Below, piece by piece: positions 7,045-19,841 of a stretch of 64,000 nt of DNA. A program made the position numbers and the translations under genes. The first letter of the stretch is position 1; each line of letters starts with the position of its first letter. The notes under the pieces are model-generated. The model was not told the origin of the DNA, searched no databases, and worked only from the letters and a program-made list of their open reading frames with translations. Source of the DNA: Blastomussa wellsi (taxonomy: Eukaryota; Cnidaria; Anthozoa; Scleractinia; Plerogyridae); assembly GCA_947652115.1 (NCBI GenBank), contig OX393564.1, positions 18,724,387 through 18,788,386 of the forward strand. Direction: 5' to 3'.

Positions 7045-10029
7045 TCAGTTCTCTGGCGGGTTCCCTGCCACATCTTCATCTCCCTTTTCACAGTAGTATC
7101 CTCTCAGATTACTAACTGAATTGGTGGGGCTTTCAGGCTTTGACGGACATGGGAAGCAGGTTCTATCTCTCCATTCTGGTCTGTATGTATTGCCGTCACA
7201 GCAACCAAAGGCAGTTTCATCTCGGAGGCGCAACAGAACTCTCCTTTTAATGACATTAGGGTTAGGAAGGAAACGTAGCTTTACTTTTGCAATGATCAGA
7301 AGATTTGTGGCAGGATCTGGAGAATCCCATTCCAAGTCCTTTTCTCCAGACTCTACGGTGTAACTCAACTTCCACGTCGATAGAATAGTGGGCATAATAG
7401 TTTTCGTGATTGGAGGTACTCGGGTATTAGTGTCGCAGATCTTGGGGAGATTATTGCAGAGGCTGTAAGGATTGGACGTTTCTTCGTTTGTACATCGATC
7501 AAACCCTTGGGTGTAGATTGTGATATAGTTGCTGTGCTCAAAGGGTACGTTGTACACTACGTCTGCAGTGTCACTGAATGAGCTTCCTGCTACTGACGTC
7601 AACACAATTCGTGTTCTTGAATGTTGCTTTTCACTTCCTGTTTTATATTCTTTTAGCGGAAGGTAAAGCTTGAAACTCTCTACATACGGTGCTAAGATCT
7701 CTCCACGAGCCAACCAGTTGTATTTCCTCAACCATGATCTCCTTGCAGGCACCCGAAACGTGACAGGATTGCCTTTGGCCAAAGAAGGAAGATTGATATA
7801 GGCTGTATCGCCATCAAATTCGGGCCGAGTTGGTATGAAGACAAACCTCTCGTCTTTATCGAATGTTGGATCCGGGTTACAAGAAATGATATCGTTTATG
7901 TCATTTTCAGTGAAAAATTCAGTAGTTAAACAGATTGCCTTGTTTGGATTCAGTGAACATCTAGTGACTTTCTCGCCCTGGTTCAAGTACTCTAATCTGT
8001 CACAGTACAAACTTGCATGCGACTGCAGCCGATATTGAGTCATAAAGAAACCCAGCATGAGCTGACTTGCATCCAAAAGGTCATTTGAAACAGTAATGGA
8101 TTGTGCTAACTTCCTAGCCACGTTACCACGGACAACTCGAGCTAGTGCATCAACAAGATCAAACTGAAAATCGAATATGTTCTCTCTCAACGCAGCAAAC
8201 TCGGCTAGAGTTCCTTCCAGTCTTTCACACAACAGCATCCCTCCTACCACTCCCTGACTTACTGAAGCACCAACACCTTCTGCGCCAAACAAAAGATCAC
8301 AAGTCGATGCCTTGAACGACGCCCAAAGGGCATCATTCTGAGCCAGACGAGATTTGCTGACCTTGGGTGTGTAATCTCCGTAACCCTTTATAAACCTATC
8401 TGCATCAAAACCAATATCTTCAATCTTGTTGTTCTTGATGGCTTCTACCATGTCGTTTAAGTTGGAAATCTGATCTGCGTTATCCTTGAACTCTTTGGCC
8501 AAGTTCGACATGTCTTCATATACACTTTTTAAATTAGCCATAAGAGCGGAACCTCTTGCGAGCTCTTGTAACGATCTTGCGACTTCGGCTGTTTGCTCGA
8601 AGATGTCACCTGCTTTTACTCCACCAAATATCACCTTCAAGAGATTTGCATGTTCGGCAATCTTAAGCCCCAAAATCGTGCTTTCTTCGATTACTTGAGC
8701 TGCTTGAGTAACCAAAAGGGCAGTCATGGCATCTTTTATGTCTTTCTCCACCTTCGCAGACAGCGTTGAAGCTTGTCCATCAAATTCCTTTAATTTATCC
8801 GTCAGGAACGTAACATCAGCTTGAGCAATTTCTTGATCGTACGCGGCAAGACCGTCGAAATACTTTGAAATGCCTTGAACAGCTGTTTGTAAGTTTTCGT
8901 TAAGATTTCTGATGTTTGCGAGAAGGTCAATATGTTTTAATGCATCTGCCTGGAGCTCAAGCATTTTGGCATGATCGATTCTTGAATACAATCGCAAATT
9001 ACGCGTTGGTGGAGGATTAAGTCTATCCAGTTTGATTTTCTTCAAAGACTCAAACGCTTTGTAAATGTTTCCAACAGCACACATATCGTCCGCTTGAAGG
9101 TCAATGCATGCTAACGACACGTGTCCGATGGCATTTTTCCTTTCTTCTACCAGTGACATGGCATTCTCTAAGTTGGAAAAAGCATTTACTTGAACAGCTT
9201 TTCTAAAAAAATCATCCCAGTAAAGAGTGCTACCGTATGCCATAATCAAATTTGCCATTCTATCAATCTCTCCAAGGCTTGTCTCTAGCGCTGACTTGCC
9301 GGGTCTTCCTATGGAATTGCTGCAAAAGCTTGTTGCTATGAAAGCACTTATCTTGTACCACAGCAGGGCTCCCATCATCGGAATTGCTTTCGCCACGTCA
9401 CAGCGATTGTCCGTTTCACAAGCATCTGCTGCATTTGTGCCGTCTGAGTCACCGTATGGATGAGGTTTTTTGGATCCAGCGCACTCCTTAATGCTATGGC
9501 AAATTTTTTCCGTTGTGAAGACGAAGCTGTCTTTCTTCTCCAGATCCTCCTTTACTCGAGAACACATGGCATCTGCGGGTATGTTCTTGTCAGCTTGTTT
9601 TGAAGAGGGCGGAGAAAGAAGGGTGGCGATGCAGCGATAGTCGTAATGTGCTCGTAGCGTCCTCAAAATAAATCCAAGTCCTCGTTTTTCATAATTCGCC
9701 TTTAGATTCTTGCTCTGAAAGAACTGCGTTACAATGGGTTCTTCAGGTTGATTTATAAGTCCTTTAAGTAAGGAGCGGTCATTTTCCACGGCAGACAAGT
9801 CAAGGTTATTGATCCCTGTAAGTTCTGATTTAACTTCTCCCAGCACAGCGATAAGGTTTTCCACATTTTGGGGATTTGGTTCTTTCTTGACCCTGTCAAG
9901 ATTATCGATGAATGAATCTCTGACCTGAAGAACTTCCTGTAGTTTCTTGGCCCATTCCGGATCCTTCTCTTTTGCATGGACGCCATGAAGAATGACGAGG
10001 ATAGCGATAATGTACGTTGCAGTGATCAT
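7045..10029 (-). CDS. large secreted single-exon protein, 994 aa, unknown family
   Basis: An uninterrupted 994-codon frame. Residues 1-19 form a clear signal peptide ending in Ala. Residues about 130-245 hold paired Cys. About 260-650 is long, alpha-helical, Ala/Leu/Glu/Asp-rich and probably coiled coil. About 690-990 looks beta-rich with several Cys, ending in a Cys-rich tail (CC, CxxCP, YYC) in the last 50 residues. There is no transmembrane helix or GPI-like tail. A splice-acceptor-like TTTGTAG lies about 40 bp upstream of the ATG, suggesting a 5' UTR intron. AATAAA on the minus strand sits about 50 bp past the stop. A dead paralogue lies in the same orientation at 25.1-29.1 kb. I do not recognise the family; a secreted extracellular or mucus/matrix role would be guesswork. 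Confidence 0.85.
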   Translation of the reverse strand: MITATYIIAILVILHGVHAKEKDPEWAKKLQEVLQVRDSFIDNLDRVKKEPNPQNVENLIAVLGEVKSELTGINNLDLSAVENDRSLLKGLINQPEEPIVTQFFQSKNLKANYEKRGLGFILRTLRAHYDYRCIATLLSPPSSKQADKNIPADAMCSRVKEDLEKKDSFVFTTEKICHSIKECAGSKKPHPYGDSDGTNAADACETDNRCDVAKAIPMMGALLWYKISAFIATSFCSNSIGRPGKSALETSLGEIDRMANLIMAYGSTLYWDDFFRKAVQVNAFSNLENAMSLVEERKNAIGHVSLACIDLQADDMCAVGNIYKAFESLKKIKLDRLNPPPTRNLRLYSRIDHAKMLELQADALKHIDLLANIRNLNENLQTAVQGISKYFDGLAAYDQEIAQADVTFLTDKLKEFDGQASTLSAKVEKDIKDAMTALLVTQAAQVIEESTILGLKIAEHANLLKVIFGGVKAGDIFEQTAEVARSLQELARGSALMANLKSVYEDMSNLAKEFKDNADQISNLNDMVEAIKNNKIEDIGFDADRFIKGYGDYTPKVSKSRLAQNDALWASFKASTCDLLFGAEGVGASVSQGVVGGMLLCERLEGTLAEFAALRENIFDFQFDLVDALARVVRGNVARKLAQSITVSNDLLDASQLMLGFFMTQYRLQSHASLYCDRLEYLNQGEKVTRCSLNPNKAICLTTEFFTENDINDIISCNPDPTFDKDERFVFIPTRPEFDGDTAYINLPSLAKGNPVTFRVPARRSWLRKYNWLARGEILAPYVESFKLYLPLKEYKTGSEKQHSRTRIVLTSVAGSSFSDTADVVYNVPFEHSNYITIYTQGFDRCTNEETSNPYSLCNNLPKICDTNTRVPPITKTIMPTILSTWKLSYTVESGEKDLEWDSPDPATNLLIIAKVKLRFLPNPNVIKRRVLLRLRDETAFGCCDGNTYRPEWRDRTCFPCPSKPESPTNSVSNLRGYYCEKGDEDVAGNPPEN

Positions 10030-10074
10030 TCTTGACTGATCCCTTCACAATATCTCCAAAGCCTCTCTACAAAT

Positions 10075-12326
10075 GTAGAAAACAAAAAATTAAATCTGTC
10101 AGACGTTCTGATGTAAGGTGTTAAAATGATTATCAAGGCAAAAATAAGGTACGCAAGATTTCCAGCCTGCTCATTTAAATGCACTGGTGAAAAACTAAAA
10201 CCTCTATCGACTAAGCACACATTTCTCGAGACCTTTCAATTTGCTCACGAAATCCAACCGACGCCAATCAAAGATGGTTACGTTATGGTATCATACGATC
10301 GAACGTTTCAGGTGATGCCACCATCCAGATTTTAAAAAGGCTTGCGACCCTCAATCGAAGAGAAAAAAACCAATTGCGATCCTGAAAGTGACAGTGAAAG
10401 ACCGACTCTTCCAGTTTGATGGTTAGCTCACAACTGACCGGCTGCATAGGCACTGTTTCGCTGCTATGATCACTATGGCCTCAGAAAAAAATTGTGTTCC
10501 TTAGAGAGGGAATTCCATGACGATGGACAAATGCGCAGCTACTAAAAACCATATTTTGGGGATATGTTGGCTTTCGGTTTTGGTATTTTAAACTCCAAAC
10601 ACCCATCGTAAAAGGAGCATCACGATAGTTGGAGTAATTCTTTACAAAGAACCAAATAACCCCTGAAATATAAGAAACCTCTAGGCTAAATATGTCAAAA
10701 TCCACAAACCATAACATAACTACTTTAAACGTAAGCATCAAACTGCTACAGATACCACCCTTTCTTTCCTGGAAATGAGCCTTTCAAATAATACGATATA
10801 TTCTAAGAGTCCCCAGAAAGACAATGAACACTGGGCTTTACCTAAATTATGACATACGAGGTTTGCCGTTTTCAGCTTCATTCGTTGCTGAAATCATTAC
10901 CTGGTACCTTTACTGGTGCCGAAAAGGCCCGTGATGGACTAACGGGAAGATTTCAAAGAAACGTTGCCCGAGAGAGCAATTCATAATGAATTTCTGGCGA
11001 TATTTTCAAGGAATGACTCTAGAATTTGAAAAAAACTGGCTAGTTTTTTCAAATTCCAAGCCATTTCCATCCTTGCCATCCTAAGTGATAGACGACAATA
11101 AACGGTTTCAGCGTAGTGATCGATATACTTCCAGATAACAAAACTACACCATTATGTTTTGGTTTCTATTGATGTAGGAACATATTTCAGCATTTTAAAT
11201 GACGCCAAAATACCGTGACAGTTCTCCTTTAAATGGCGTTGTACAAAGTTGAAAGCATTTACCCCACCTCCCCCGGGAGGATTCCCTTAAAGTTTGGATA
11301 GCTTTGTGCCGCGGAGGTTGTTAAACACTGACCCTATTTTAGGATAAATTAAACGGCATTTGATACCCTATTTAAGGACCAAACCCGAACAATGACACCC
11401 CTTTTCATGCAAACGGGTCAACTTTTTGTCGTTCCGTATCGTTTTCAGTGTGACAGACCCTTTCTTTTTCGTTTAGCGTATTGTTTACGCACTGCAAATT
11501 GCAAAATAGCAAAATAATACAATTTAGGTACCCTATCTACGGATCACACCGTGAAGAATCCCAAAAGAAGCGGAACCGAGAACCCCTATCCCGCGGCACA
11601 TAACTATATAGCCCATATGCGGCAGTACCCCTCCCCCACCCAGGGTATTTACGGATGAGTGTGTGATTCTGAAGTCCACCTCGCACAAGCGTTCACACCC
11701 AACACTACACCTGTTGGATTAAATTGATATCCCATTGCGCCTTACAATAACTGAAACGATTTACAAAATTAAAACCAATTAAACAGTGAAAATAGAAAAA
11801 TGTGTAAAATACACTTGCTAATTAAAATAAGTTAAAAGGACCCGAACATACTAGGAAATCCGCCATCTGACGAAACGACCAACTAACCGGTGAGCTAACT
11901 TAATCAGTAACTAATTCTCGAGAAAAGCTTTTCTGAATAGAGAAGTCTTAAGGTCAGGCTTAAAATGACAATCTTACATATTATCATACAATCGGATGAC
12001 CAGTGGTAACTCGTTCCAAAGTTTAGCCGAAGCGGTAGAATATTAGTTTAGTGGGAAGTTCACTTGTAATGTTATTTGCGACAATATAAGTCGTGAAGCG
12101 AACTTACTTTTTTATGTAAAAGCCTATTTATAGTTACATTGTTTTTTCACCATCATCGTTCTAGTGTGATTCTTTAGGATGCCACGAGCCACACCTTTCA
12201 AGAGAAGACGGCAGAGTAGACGGCCGGGCAAAAAGCAATAGTTTGTGTTTAATAGTTTCAAGATCTTTATAGAATCTTTTTGACATTTTAAGTTAGATAC
12301 TTATCTTCTCTTCATTTTATGCTGTT
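10075..12326. other. intergenic, no gene seen
   Basis: Upstream region of the 994-aa gene and AT-rich DNA. Around 11,250-11,660 the sequence has the look of a dispersed repeat (CCCGGGAGG, repeated ACCCTAT-type words, CCTCCCCCACCCAGGG), but I could not define ends. Short open frames here show no coding character. Confidence 0.4.
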
Positions 12327-12330
12327 TTAA

Positions 12331-12938
12331 GGTGGCTCAGAATAGTTTCAGCATATTCTAGCCCTTATACTTTGTTGGGTCAGTACTACCACTCTTTGTA
12401 GGTTGATGTTATAACATTGGTATCAAACAAAAACCAAATCATTGGTGAACAAGTTGTGATAATTTTCGTGACATTAGTGGTTACCATAAAAATATCCTTA
12501 AATTTAGCTTAAGAGCTTATAATTCAAAAACGAGCTCCTTGACACCAATTTTTTATTATTGAATATTGATTGGCATGCCAAGACTCAACTTTCTGCGAAT
12601 TTAAAAAAATTTCTATGAGCGGTTTCAGAGCCACCAAAAGTTTTTGAAAATTTTAAGTGCCTATGAAACCGCTCCTAGGAATTTTTTTACATTTTGCAAA
12701 AAGTTGCATGTAAGTATGCTGATTAAAACTCACTAAAGCTCGTTTTTTATTTTAACAGGTTATACTGTTGCTATGGTAACCAGGAATGTCACGACAATTA
12801 TCTCAACTTGTTCACCAAAGATTGGGTATTTGTTTGATACCATTATTGTAGCATCAACTGATAAAGAGCGGTAGTACTGACCCAACAAAGTATTAGAGCT
12901 TGAATGTGCTGTGACGTATTTTGCATTTTCGAGCCTCC
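12331..12938. mobile_element. 608-bp MITE with TTAA target duplication
   Basis: TTAA at 12,327-12,330 and 12,939-12,942 flank ends GGTGGCTC... and ...GAGCCTCC. The terminal inverted repeats extend for about 150 bp. TTAA duplication with GG-starting ends points to Kolobok-type (or piggyBac-type) mobilisation; the element itself is non-coding. Confidence 0.8.
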
Positions 12939-13100
12939 TTAATCTAGAAAGAGTGCCCTAGTAACTTGCAGAAAGGATACTATGATGTCACCGAGGGTAA
13001 AGAAAACTCGATTGTTTGTTTAGTCTATTTCATGAAGGTTTTTGAGAACACGGTACCAAATGACAGTTTTAATTCATAAAGGATAAATTAAAATCCGAGT

Positions 13101-13503
13101 ATTTGCATTGTGTCAGTGATTTTGACAAACTTGATTGGAAAATAGTCGTATTTCGGTATAAGCTCTGCTATATCATCACGAGACATAAAATGTGTACATA
13201 CAAAGTTGCTCTTAAATCGCGAGTCGGTAACAATTAGAAAAAAATGAACAAAAATAGTATACTCAAGAGAAAAGGAAAAATCCCCTCTTTGATTTCAAAC
13301 CCTTGACAATAGACTGAAATCCAGCAGGGAACTTTTCCAATTCTCTTGAGTTTAGTTTTCCAAATTGACACTGACTCACCATTTAAGACCAACTTTTTAT
13401 GCATTTGTTGTAAGTCTGATGCTGGTATAACTTACTGATATATAACTATTTTCCAACCAAGTTTGTCATTTGTTATCAAAATCACTGACACAATGCAAAT
13501 TCT
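13101..13503. repeat. 403-bp inverted-repeat element
   Basis: The left end (TTTGCATTGTGTCAGTG..., then ACAAACTTGATTGGAAAATAG) is repeated inverted at 13,441-13,503. No coding capacity; target duplication not clear. Probably another MITE. Confidence 0.6.
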
Positions 13504-15300
13504 AGATCAAAGATTACGGTTTATTAAAAAAAGGGTTGTTCAGGTGGTCATTAGGGAAGAAGCTGATTAGAATGAACCTTTTTTGGCAGATCTAAACTGA
13601 ACACTCCATGTCGAAATTCTAACGAAATGGCCGAAGTAGAAAACACTTGTAATGTTAATAAAATCTCTTATGTCGATGTCCCGCTAATTTAAACATTTAT
13701 CTTTTGATGATCGAAAAAATATTTTTGTACTTAATCAGGCCCATTTGGATGCATAAATCTCTTATGTTGTTTCAGAATCAGTCCTCGCGTTAAATAAAGG
13801 CATAGCATGAAAACAAAATCAACACAGCGTTTTTCATTCCTTTTCGTTGCAGCTACGAAGATGAAGGATGAGTTACGTTTCACTTTTTAACAACAGAAGA
13901 TAAAATATTCATCAGCGAGAGAGGCTTTCTTGATCATATCTTAACCCATTTTTACATAACATTAAGATGAAATCTTAGAATTTCAGCTTCAATCAGCCGG
14001 ACAACTTCTGTTTAATTGTTTTATAGCTTTAACTTAGTGCAGACCTTATTAAAAAGCGTGTAGTATCATCCATCTTTTTTTTATCATTTACGGGCTAAAT
14101 AACTATAAATAGTAAAAAGTTTAATAAAAAATTGCGAATAATTTTCAACTACAAAACATTTGCGGTTTAGAGCTATTGTTTAAGACATTACCTTTGAAAG
14201 CCAGTACTTTGTGGCTCAGAAGTATTGTGCTATCGTCAAGCTATCGTGCCACCACAATGGCCATCGTATACAACATCAACATTAAAACTGACCACAGACT
14301 AAACTTCCTTTCTCTGTGACACGTAAAATTATCTCATCAGTAATGGGCAACCATTGTCATATTCAAATGGTTCTAGTCATTAGTTTCTTTGTTCCTTACT
14401 GGTTGAAGTTATGTGATGTGGTCAAGAGGTCATTTCAGGGGTTGCAACTAATGCCAAAACGTTCAAATGACAAAACCTTGGTGGCTATGCTGGTGGAATC
14501 TATTGTCAATGACAACCAACATGGCGACGGTGACGTCACCTGCAAATCCAGAATGGAAAATTGCCGAGTTTCAGTGAATTCACACATCAAATATCGCAAA
14601 GGACAGGAATATTTCTCCATATTGATTCCTTCCTTGAGCTCATGACGAAGTTATCCACGAAATCAGCTAATATTAGCCCAGCCTTTTGTATTGGCATTGA
14701 TATGTAATGAACAAGAACCAATAAATAATACAAACTGGTATCTGACAAAAATTTACACAACTCCAAATGCTTTGATCAGCTTCCCTTTAGGTCATTGTAG
14801 GTCCTAACATATCATGAATCTTATATTGCTATAAATATAGTATATTGGCGAAATTTATTTTATTTGTTGAGAATAGTCACAAGAGGAAAAGGCGTACAAT
14901 TTCTTATATTAAAATTACTGAAAAATTATTTGGTGAAGGCAAATGAAATTACGCGGTACATGAAGTTATGCGGTACACGTTCAGCTTAAACCACAAATTG
15001 TTTCGTTAAAATATGATTTTGTTAATGGCCAATATGAAATTGTTCAAATTAAACCTTATATTTGAAAAAGCCGACAAGTAAACTGAAATGACACTAATTT
15101 AATTATTTGCAAAACTTTAACAAAAGATTTCTCGGTTCAAAAAGAAAATTAATATTTGCCAACAGTTAAATATTGATGTCATCGCGCTCAATAAGACAAT
15201 AATGATCCTGTTTCCTAATAGCAATAAAAAACCAGCTTAATTAGACTTAACACCTTTCAATTAAGGCTGTGTTATTGTAAGCTTGTTCAATACGCTTGAT
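13504..15300. other. AT-rich DNA without recognised genes
   Basis: Only short open frames. The longest (14,316-14,645) overlaps a minus-strand frame of similar size and has no motif or splice context. Nothing supportable. Confidence 0.4.
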
Positions 15301-15309
15301 CGGGCGATG

Positions 15310-15448
15310 TAGCAGCTCTCGTAAGGTCCCACATGAATGGCTCGATACCCTGGGTGAAAGCAATAGAACAAACAACAGGAACAATTTCTCTAGCCCCTTA
15401 AGCAATAGCAACTGCTACCAACAGAATTACAAGCTTACGAGAGCTGCT
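15310..15448. repeat. short inverted repeat around a 100-bp spacer
   Basis: GTAGCAGCTCTCGTAAG near 15,311 recurs inverted (CTTACGAGAGCTGCTAC) near 15,432-15,448. It may be the two ends of a small foldback element. Confidence 0.55.
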
Positions 15449-15726
15449 ACACCACCGCCTCATGTTGTCTTCACATTTTCATTGTTGTTTTTATTTTTAT
15501 TGTTTTATGAAGTGTAAAGAGCTAAGCCCTCGATCGTTCTCCCTGAAAAACAAGTAAAAGTTTATTTTTTCTTGTCCTATACACTCAGTAACAGTTTAAC
15601 AAAGTGTAGCAATATATTACTGACAAACATAGTCTGTCGCAATTTGCACCCCTTTCTGAATTTTCTAACAACTTTTATTTAGTGCCTTAACGAAATTTCA
15701 ATTAATAAAGTCCAATTTTCAGTAAA

Positions 15727-18700
15727 GCGTTATTGACTGGATGACCTGTGGCTGTGGTATTTACTTATCACAGGTTCTTTTAAATCGTAACAAGGTTTTT
15801 TCGAAAGGAAACGTAGTTACAGTATTAGATGACACTGTAATCTCATTGCAATTTGTTCTTATATTTCAGGTTAATAATAATTTCGAAATCGATAGTTTTC
15901 TTGTTTTAACATCAAGCTTCAATGGGCTAAAGTCAGTTCAGCGGAAATCTTCCATTTTACTAACCCTAGGTCAACATCTAAAGTACTGTGGAAGTAAGGA
16001 AATGGCAGGAAAACATAAGTTAGGGTATTAAAAAAACTGAGAACTGATATCAAAACGTGTTTCCAGAACCGCGGGGTAATAAGTGCCAATGTTCTTTTCC
16101 ATATTCAAAATTATGAAGTCGACAACTTACCCTATTTTTCCAAAACGACCTTGTCTTCAATATAGGTGGTGAGTTAATCAGTATTCTTGGACCCAAAGAA
16201 TTTTGTTGCCGTACAAATTCCTTTACTATCACAAAGCATGTGCTTCTCAAATTTAGTGTAGCGGATTGCCAATTATGGATGAAATTGTTGAGTTTCATTT
16301 CACAATTTTCGTTGTTTTCGACTTTTTAGTCGTCATTTTGGCTCTCGTTTCAGAGAAACTGTTATTTACCAACAATTTAATACTGGTGTCAACACGCTCC
16401 AAAAGACAATCAAGATCATGTTTCCCAACAGCATTTAAATAAAACTGAGTTAGGTAGTGGTAACTGGATTGAGTGGAGTACAAATTACGGAGTAATCGAG
16501 CGAGTAATTTCAAAATCAACCGAGTGCGCTGCGCCAGGTTGATTTTAAAAGAACGGGCAAGATTATTTCTTGAATTGTTCGACACGAGGTCCAGTTACTA
16601 ATTTAGTTGTATCAATAACAAATGACGAGGTTAGGAAGTCTTTGAGTACCAAGTCAAAATTAAATTCAATCAGTTTTACAAACAGTAAGAAAACGGCAAT
16701 GCGTTGAAAGAGAATATTCCGCTATGGGTAAACACCTGAAAGAAGAACACAAGCTGCAAGCAACTAATCTACAAGACTGCATATGGAATAGAGTGCTGTT
16801 CTTGTTAACTTGTTGCATTTTTTTTTTTGCAATCATAACAAGGTTTCTTTGAGTTAGGGTATTAGATGGCAATGCATTCTTAGCGCATTTTTAGTATTTT
16901 AACTTAATAACGCCCTTAAAATCTACAGGTTTCTTGTTTATTTCGTAAAGCTTCAATGGGCTAAAACATCCACTCGGCGGAAATTTCACTTACTCGTTAC
17001 CAGCTGCATTTCCAAGGTAAATGTGTAAAATGTAGCAAGGAAAGAAAACGATACCAAAACATTAGTCAGGGTATTAAAAGAGATTTTCGAACAAAGGAAA
17101 ACAGCGTTTATCCAAATCAAATATCCACACATTCTAATTATGAACCGTGCGAATTTTACCCTATTCTTTGCAGCAAATGAATTAGTTAAAAAATAAATAA
17201 ATAAATAAATAATACTTAACATCATCTTTTTATGAAATTGTTATGAAGTCGTTAACTACCAAACATTTTCAAAATATATTTCTTGCAATTCTAAGGCTTT
17301 TTACACATATCTGTTACTTTTTGCTTCCATTTTAGAAGGTCATTTCTCTTTTTGCCATAATTTGCAAGTCAATATTCTGGTACCAGTGGCTTCTTTCACG
17401 GTGTTGATTCTCAAATTATGACGTACACGTACAGAGGATATTTAATGAGGTTACCTCAGGTTACACATTTCCATTAATTCTCTTGTGCAACTCCGTGAGG
17501 GAAAGTTCAATCCTTCGCTTGCCTTTAAAGTGAATTCCTCCGACTAACAACATATTCCTCTCCAAGGTTTAGTTTTCAAGGTAAATGCTTTTTGGTTTTA
17601 CAAATGATTTTATGATAGTGAATCATTTTAGTTTAGCTTATTGACACGAAAACTTCAGAAAACCGCAGCGGAATTTAAATATAGATGCATCAGTTCATTT
17701 TGTCCACAGGCATTTTTAGTACTTTGTTGTATGTGCACAATCTTTCATCGCAAGCAACTGCAGATATAATTGACTTAATTGAAGAAAATAACAGTTTTCA
17801 AATCTACCACGAATGATACTACAAAACATAATTGACAATTTTACAAATGAAAGACTGGTTCAACAAAGTAACAAATCCTTACTTTAGAAAACACCAACTC
17901 TGTTTAGATTTAACAAAACAAGCTCACCCAGAATGATTTCATTTAGTTTCCTTTACTAAAAAGGAAAACTTCGAAAAGTTAAACAGTAGACGCATTATTG
18001 AAGGCGATGCGCTTATATATCTTACGTTTTCGGCTTTTCAACCTAACCAAAGAACTCGTTTTCAAATTAATTCAAGACGGTCGACTAAATTCCTATAATC
18101 AATAAACACGCTTGTTATCGACGAAAAAAATACCAAAATTAAAACTTCTCCTGTTCGTATCCGAAATCTTAAAAAAATTGCTCACACGATAATATTGGCA
18201 AGCCAAAGGGAAAAGATATCAACCAGGGGAGAAACGCCCGGGCAATAAAAATTTCGTGTTAAAAAAAAAAATTCGCAGTGAAATAATTGGTATGTTTAAG
18301 GCACTAAGTTCTTGGTAGAGGATAAGTCAATTTTATCAAGATTTACACCAACCTAAGGGCAGTTAAAAATACCCGAATAAAAGTTCGTCTAAGTTTTAGA
18401 AAATTATGATCTCATCCAAAGCGCCGAAAAATGTAGCATATGTTTCATTAATTTTTAGAATATAGCCCTGTATGCTCGCCATAGAATCTCAGCTGGCTTT
18501 ATTTTTAAGTAATGATTTGCGTAAGAACTACTGCGAAAACAATAGGCCCGGTGCAGCGGGAGCCGTTTGAGTTTCCAGGCTGATTCAATTAATTATATGG
18601 CTCTGACTGGCTTTAAAGTCATTAGGCGCGAAATTCAAATTGAAAAGTTAAAATTCTAGATTTTGGGAAAGATTTTCGGCACAAAAAAGTACATGCCTCT

Positions 18701-19480
18701 ACTGTCTCGTATCCTACGCTAGTGTGCAAACTTACGAGAAAATCGAATGTGCGGAAGCCTAAAAACAATCGCTATATTCGCTTACATGCTTGTTTGTATT
18801 TATTATCTATTGTATTATATTTCTATTTATGTTTGTGTGGCAAATAAATAATACCTCAAACTTGGCACACTTTATCTCGAGAACAATTTTCCCTCGGCAT
18901 GCAAGGCAAATTTTCCTCTTCCTCTTCTTGTTTTTCGAAGCGTCGTAATCGCGGAAACAAAGTTCATTTGCAGCCACAACACGCAAATTGTCCCGGCCGA
19001 AACCTCTCCATGATGCCACGCGTTGTGGTTTGCACGCGCATATATTAGAAGTGAAACGGCCCATTTGAATGAAACATGAAAGCCAGAAGACAAAAAAAAT
19101 ATGGATTGGAAACTATATACACCATTTATACTACATAAAATATCTACACTATTTACAATATCGACAAGCGATGAGATTTTTCGTGAGAAAACCGTGAAGA
19201 TCATCAATCAAAGATGGCGGTCGAGTGGAACTAACTTTGGTAACTTCTGAAAACCTGACTTCCGCACATTCGAATCTTCCGAAACTTCACTGAGTAATAG
19301 AGCAATAGATTTTCTTCCATAAAAGGAATAAACTTGTGCTAAAATCGACTTTCTTCGTCTAACAATTGGGAAAATAAACCTTTTAGCCAATCAAAGAAGG
19401 AGAATTTAATTACTTAATTCAATTAAAGTGATGCTCTATTGCTCATGCGTTGCGCTAGGCCACTTTCCATCTTTCGCGAT
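15727..19480. other. non-coding part of the left arm
   Basis: Apart from the inverted homology with 60.8-64.0 kb I see no gene here. Open frames on both strands are short, AT-rich and not conserved between the two arms. Confidence 0.4.
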
Positions 19481-19490
19481 ACATCACTTA

Positions 19491-19841
19491 ATTGCCAGAT
19501 TTCAAACCGAAAGGGACTAGGTACGAGTCTGTACATTATGGGATTAGCAACTATTGATCCACAAAGTCAGAAAGGGCACATTGAGATTTTCAAAATCTCC
19601 ACGTTTGGTGTTAATCAGGCTAGATACAGCCATTTAAATACGTCAAAATTACAAAGAAATGTTTGGTAATCCGGACGCACCGTCCGGATGGCCATACAGC
19701 TCATTGTAAATTCGGACATTTTTAACTGGCTGTATCTCGCTTAATATTGGGTCCATTAACACCAAACTTGGGGATCAATAGCTGCTAATCCCATAATTCG
19801 TTGACTCGTACCTTGTCCCCCTCGGTTTGAAACCAGACAAT
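19491..19841. mobile_element. 351-bp foldback element
   Basis: The two halves are inverted repeats of each other: ATTGCCAGATTTCAAACCG at the left pairs with the sequence ending GGTTTGAAACCAGACAAT at the right. The pairing runs through ATGGGATTAGCA and TTTGGTGTTAAT. Near the centre is the palindrome ATCCGGACGCACCGTCCGGAT. It is a MITE-like, non-coding element. Confidence 0.75.

Noticed and set aside
14316..14645. 109-codon open frame
   Set aside because: Overlaps a similar minus-strand frame, low-complexity host DNA, no splice or motif support.
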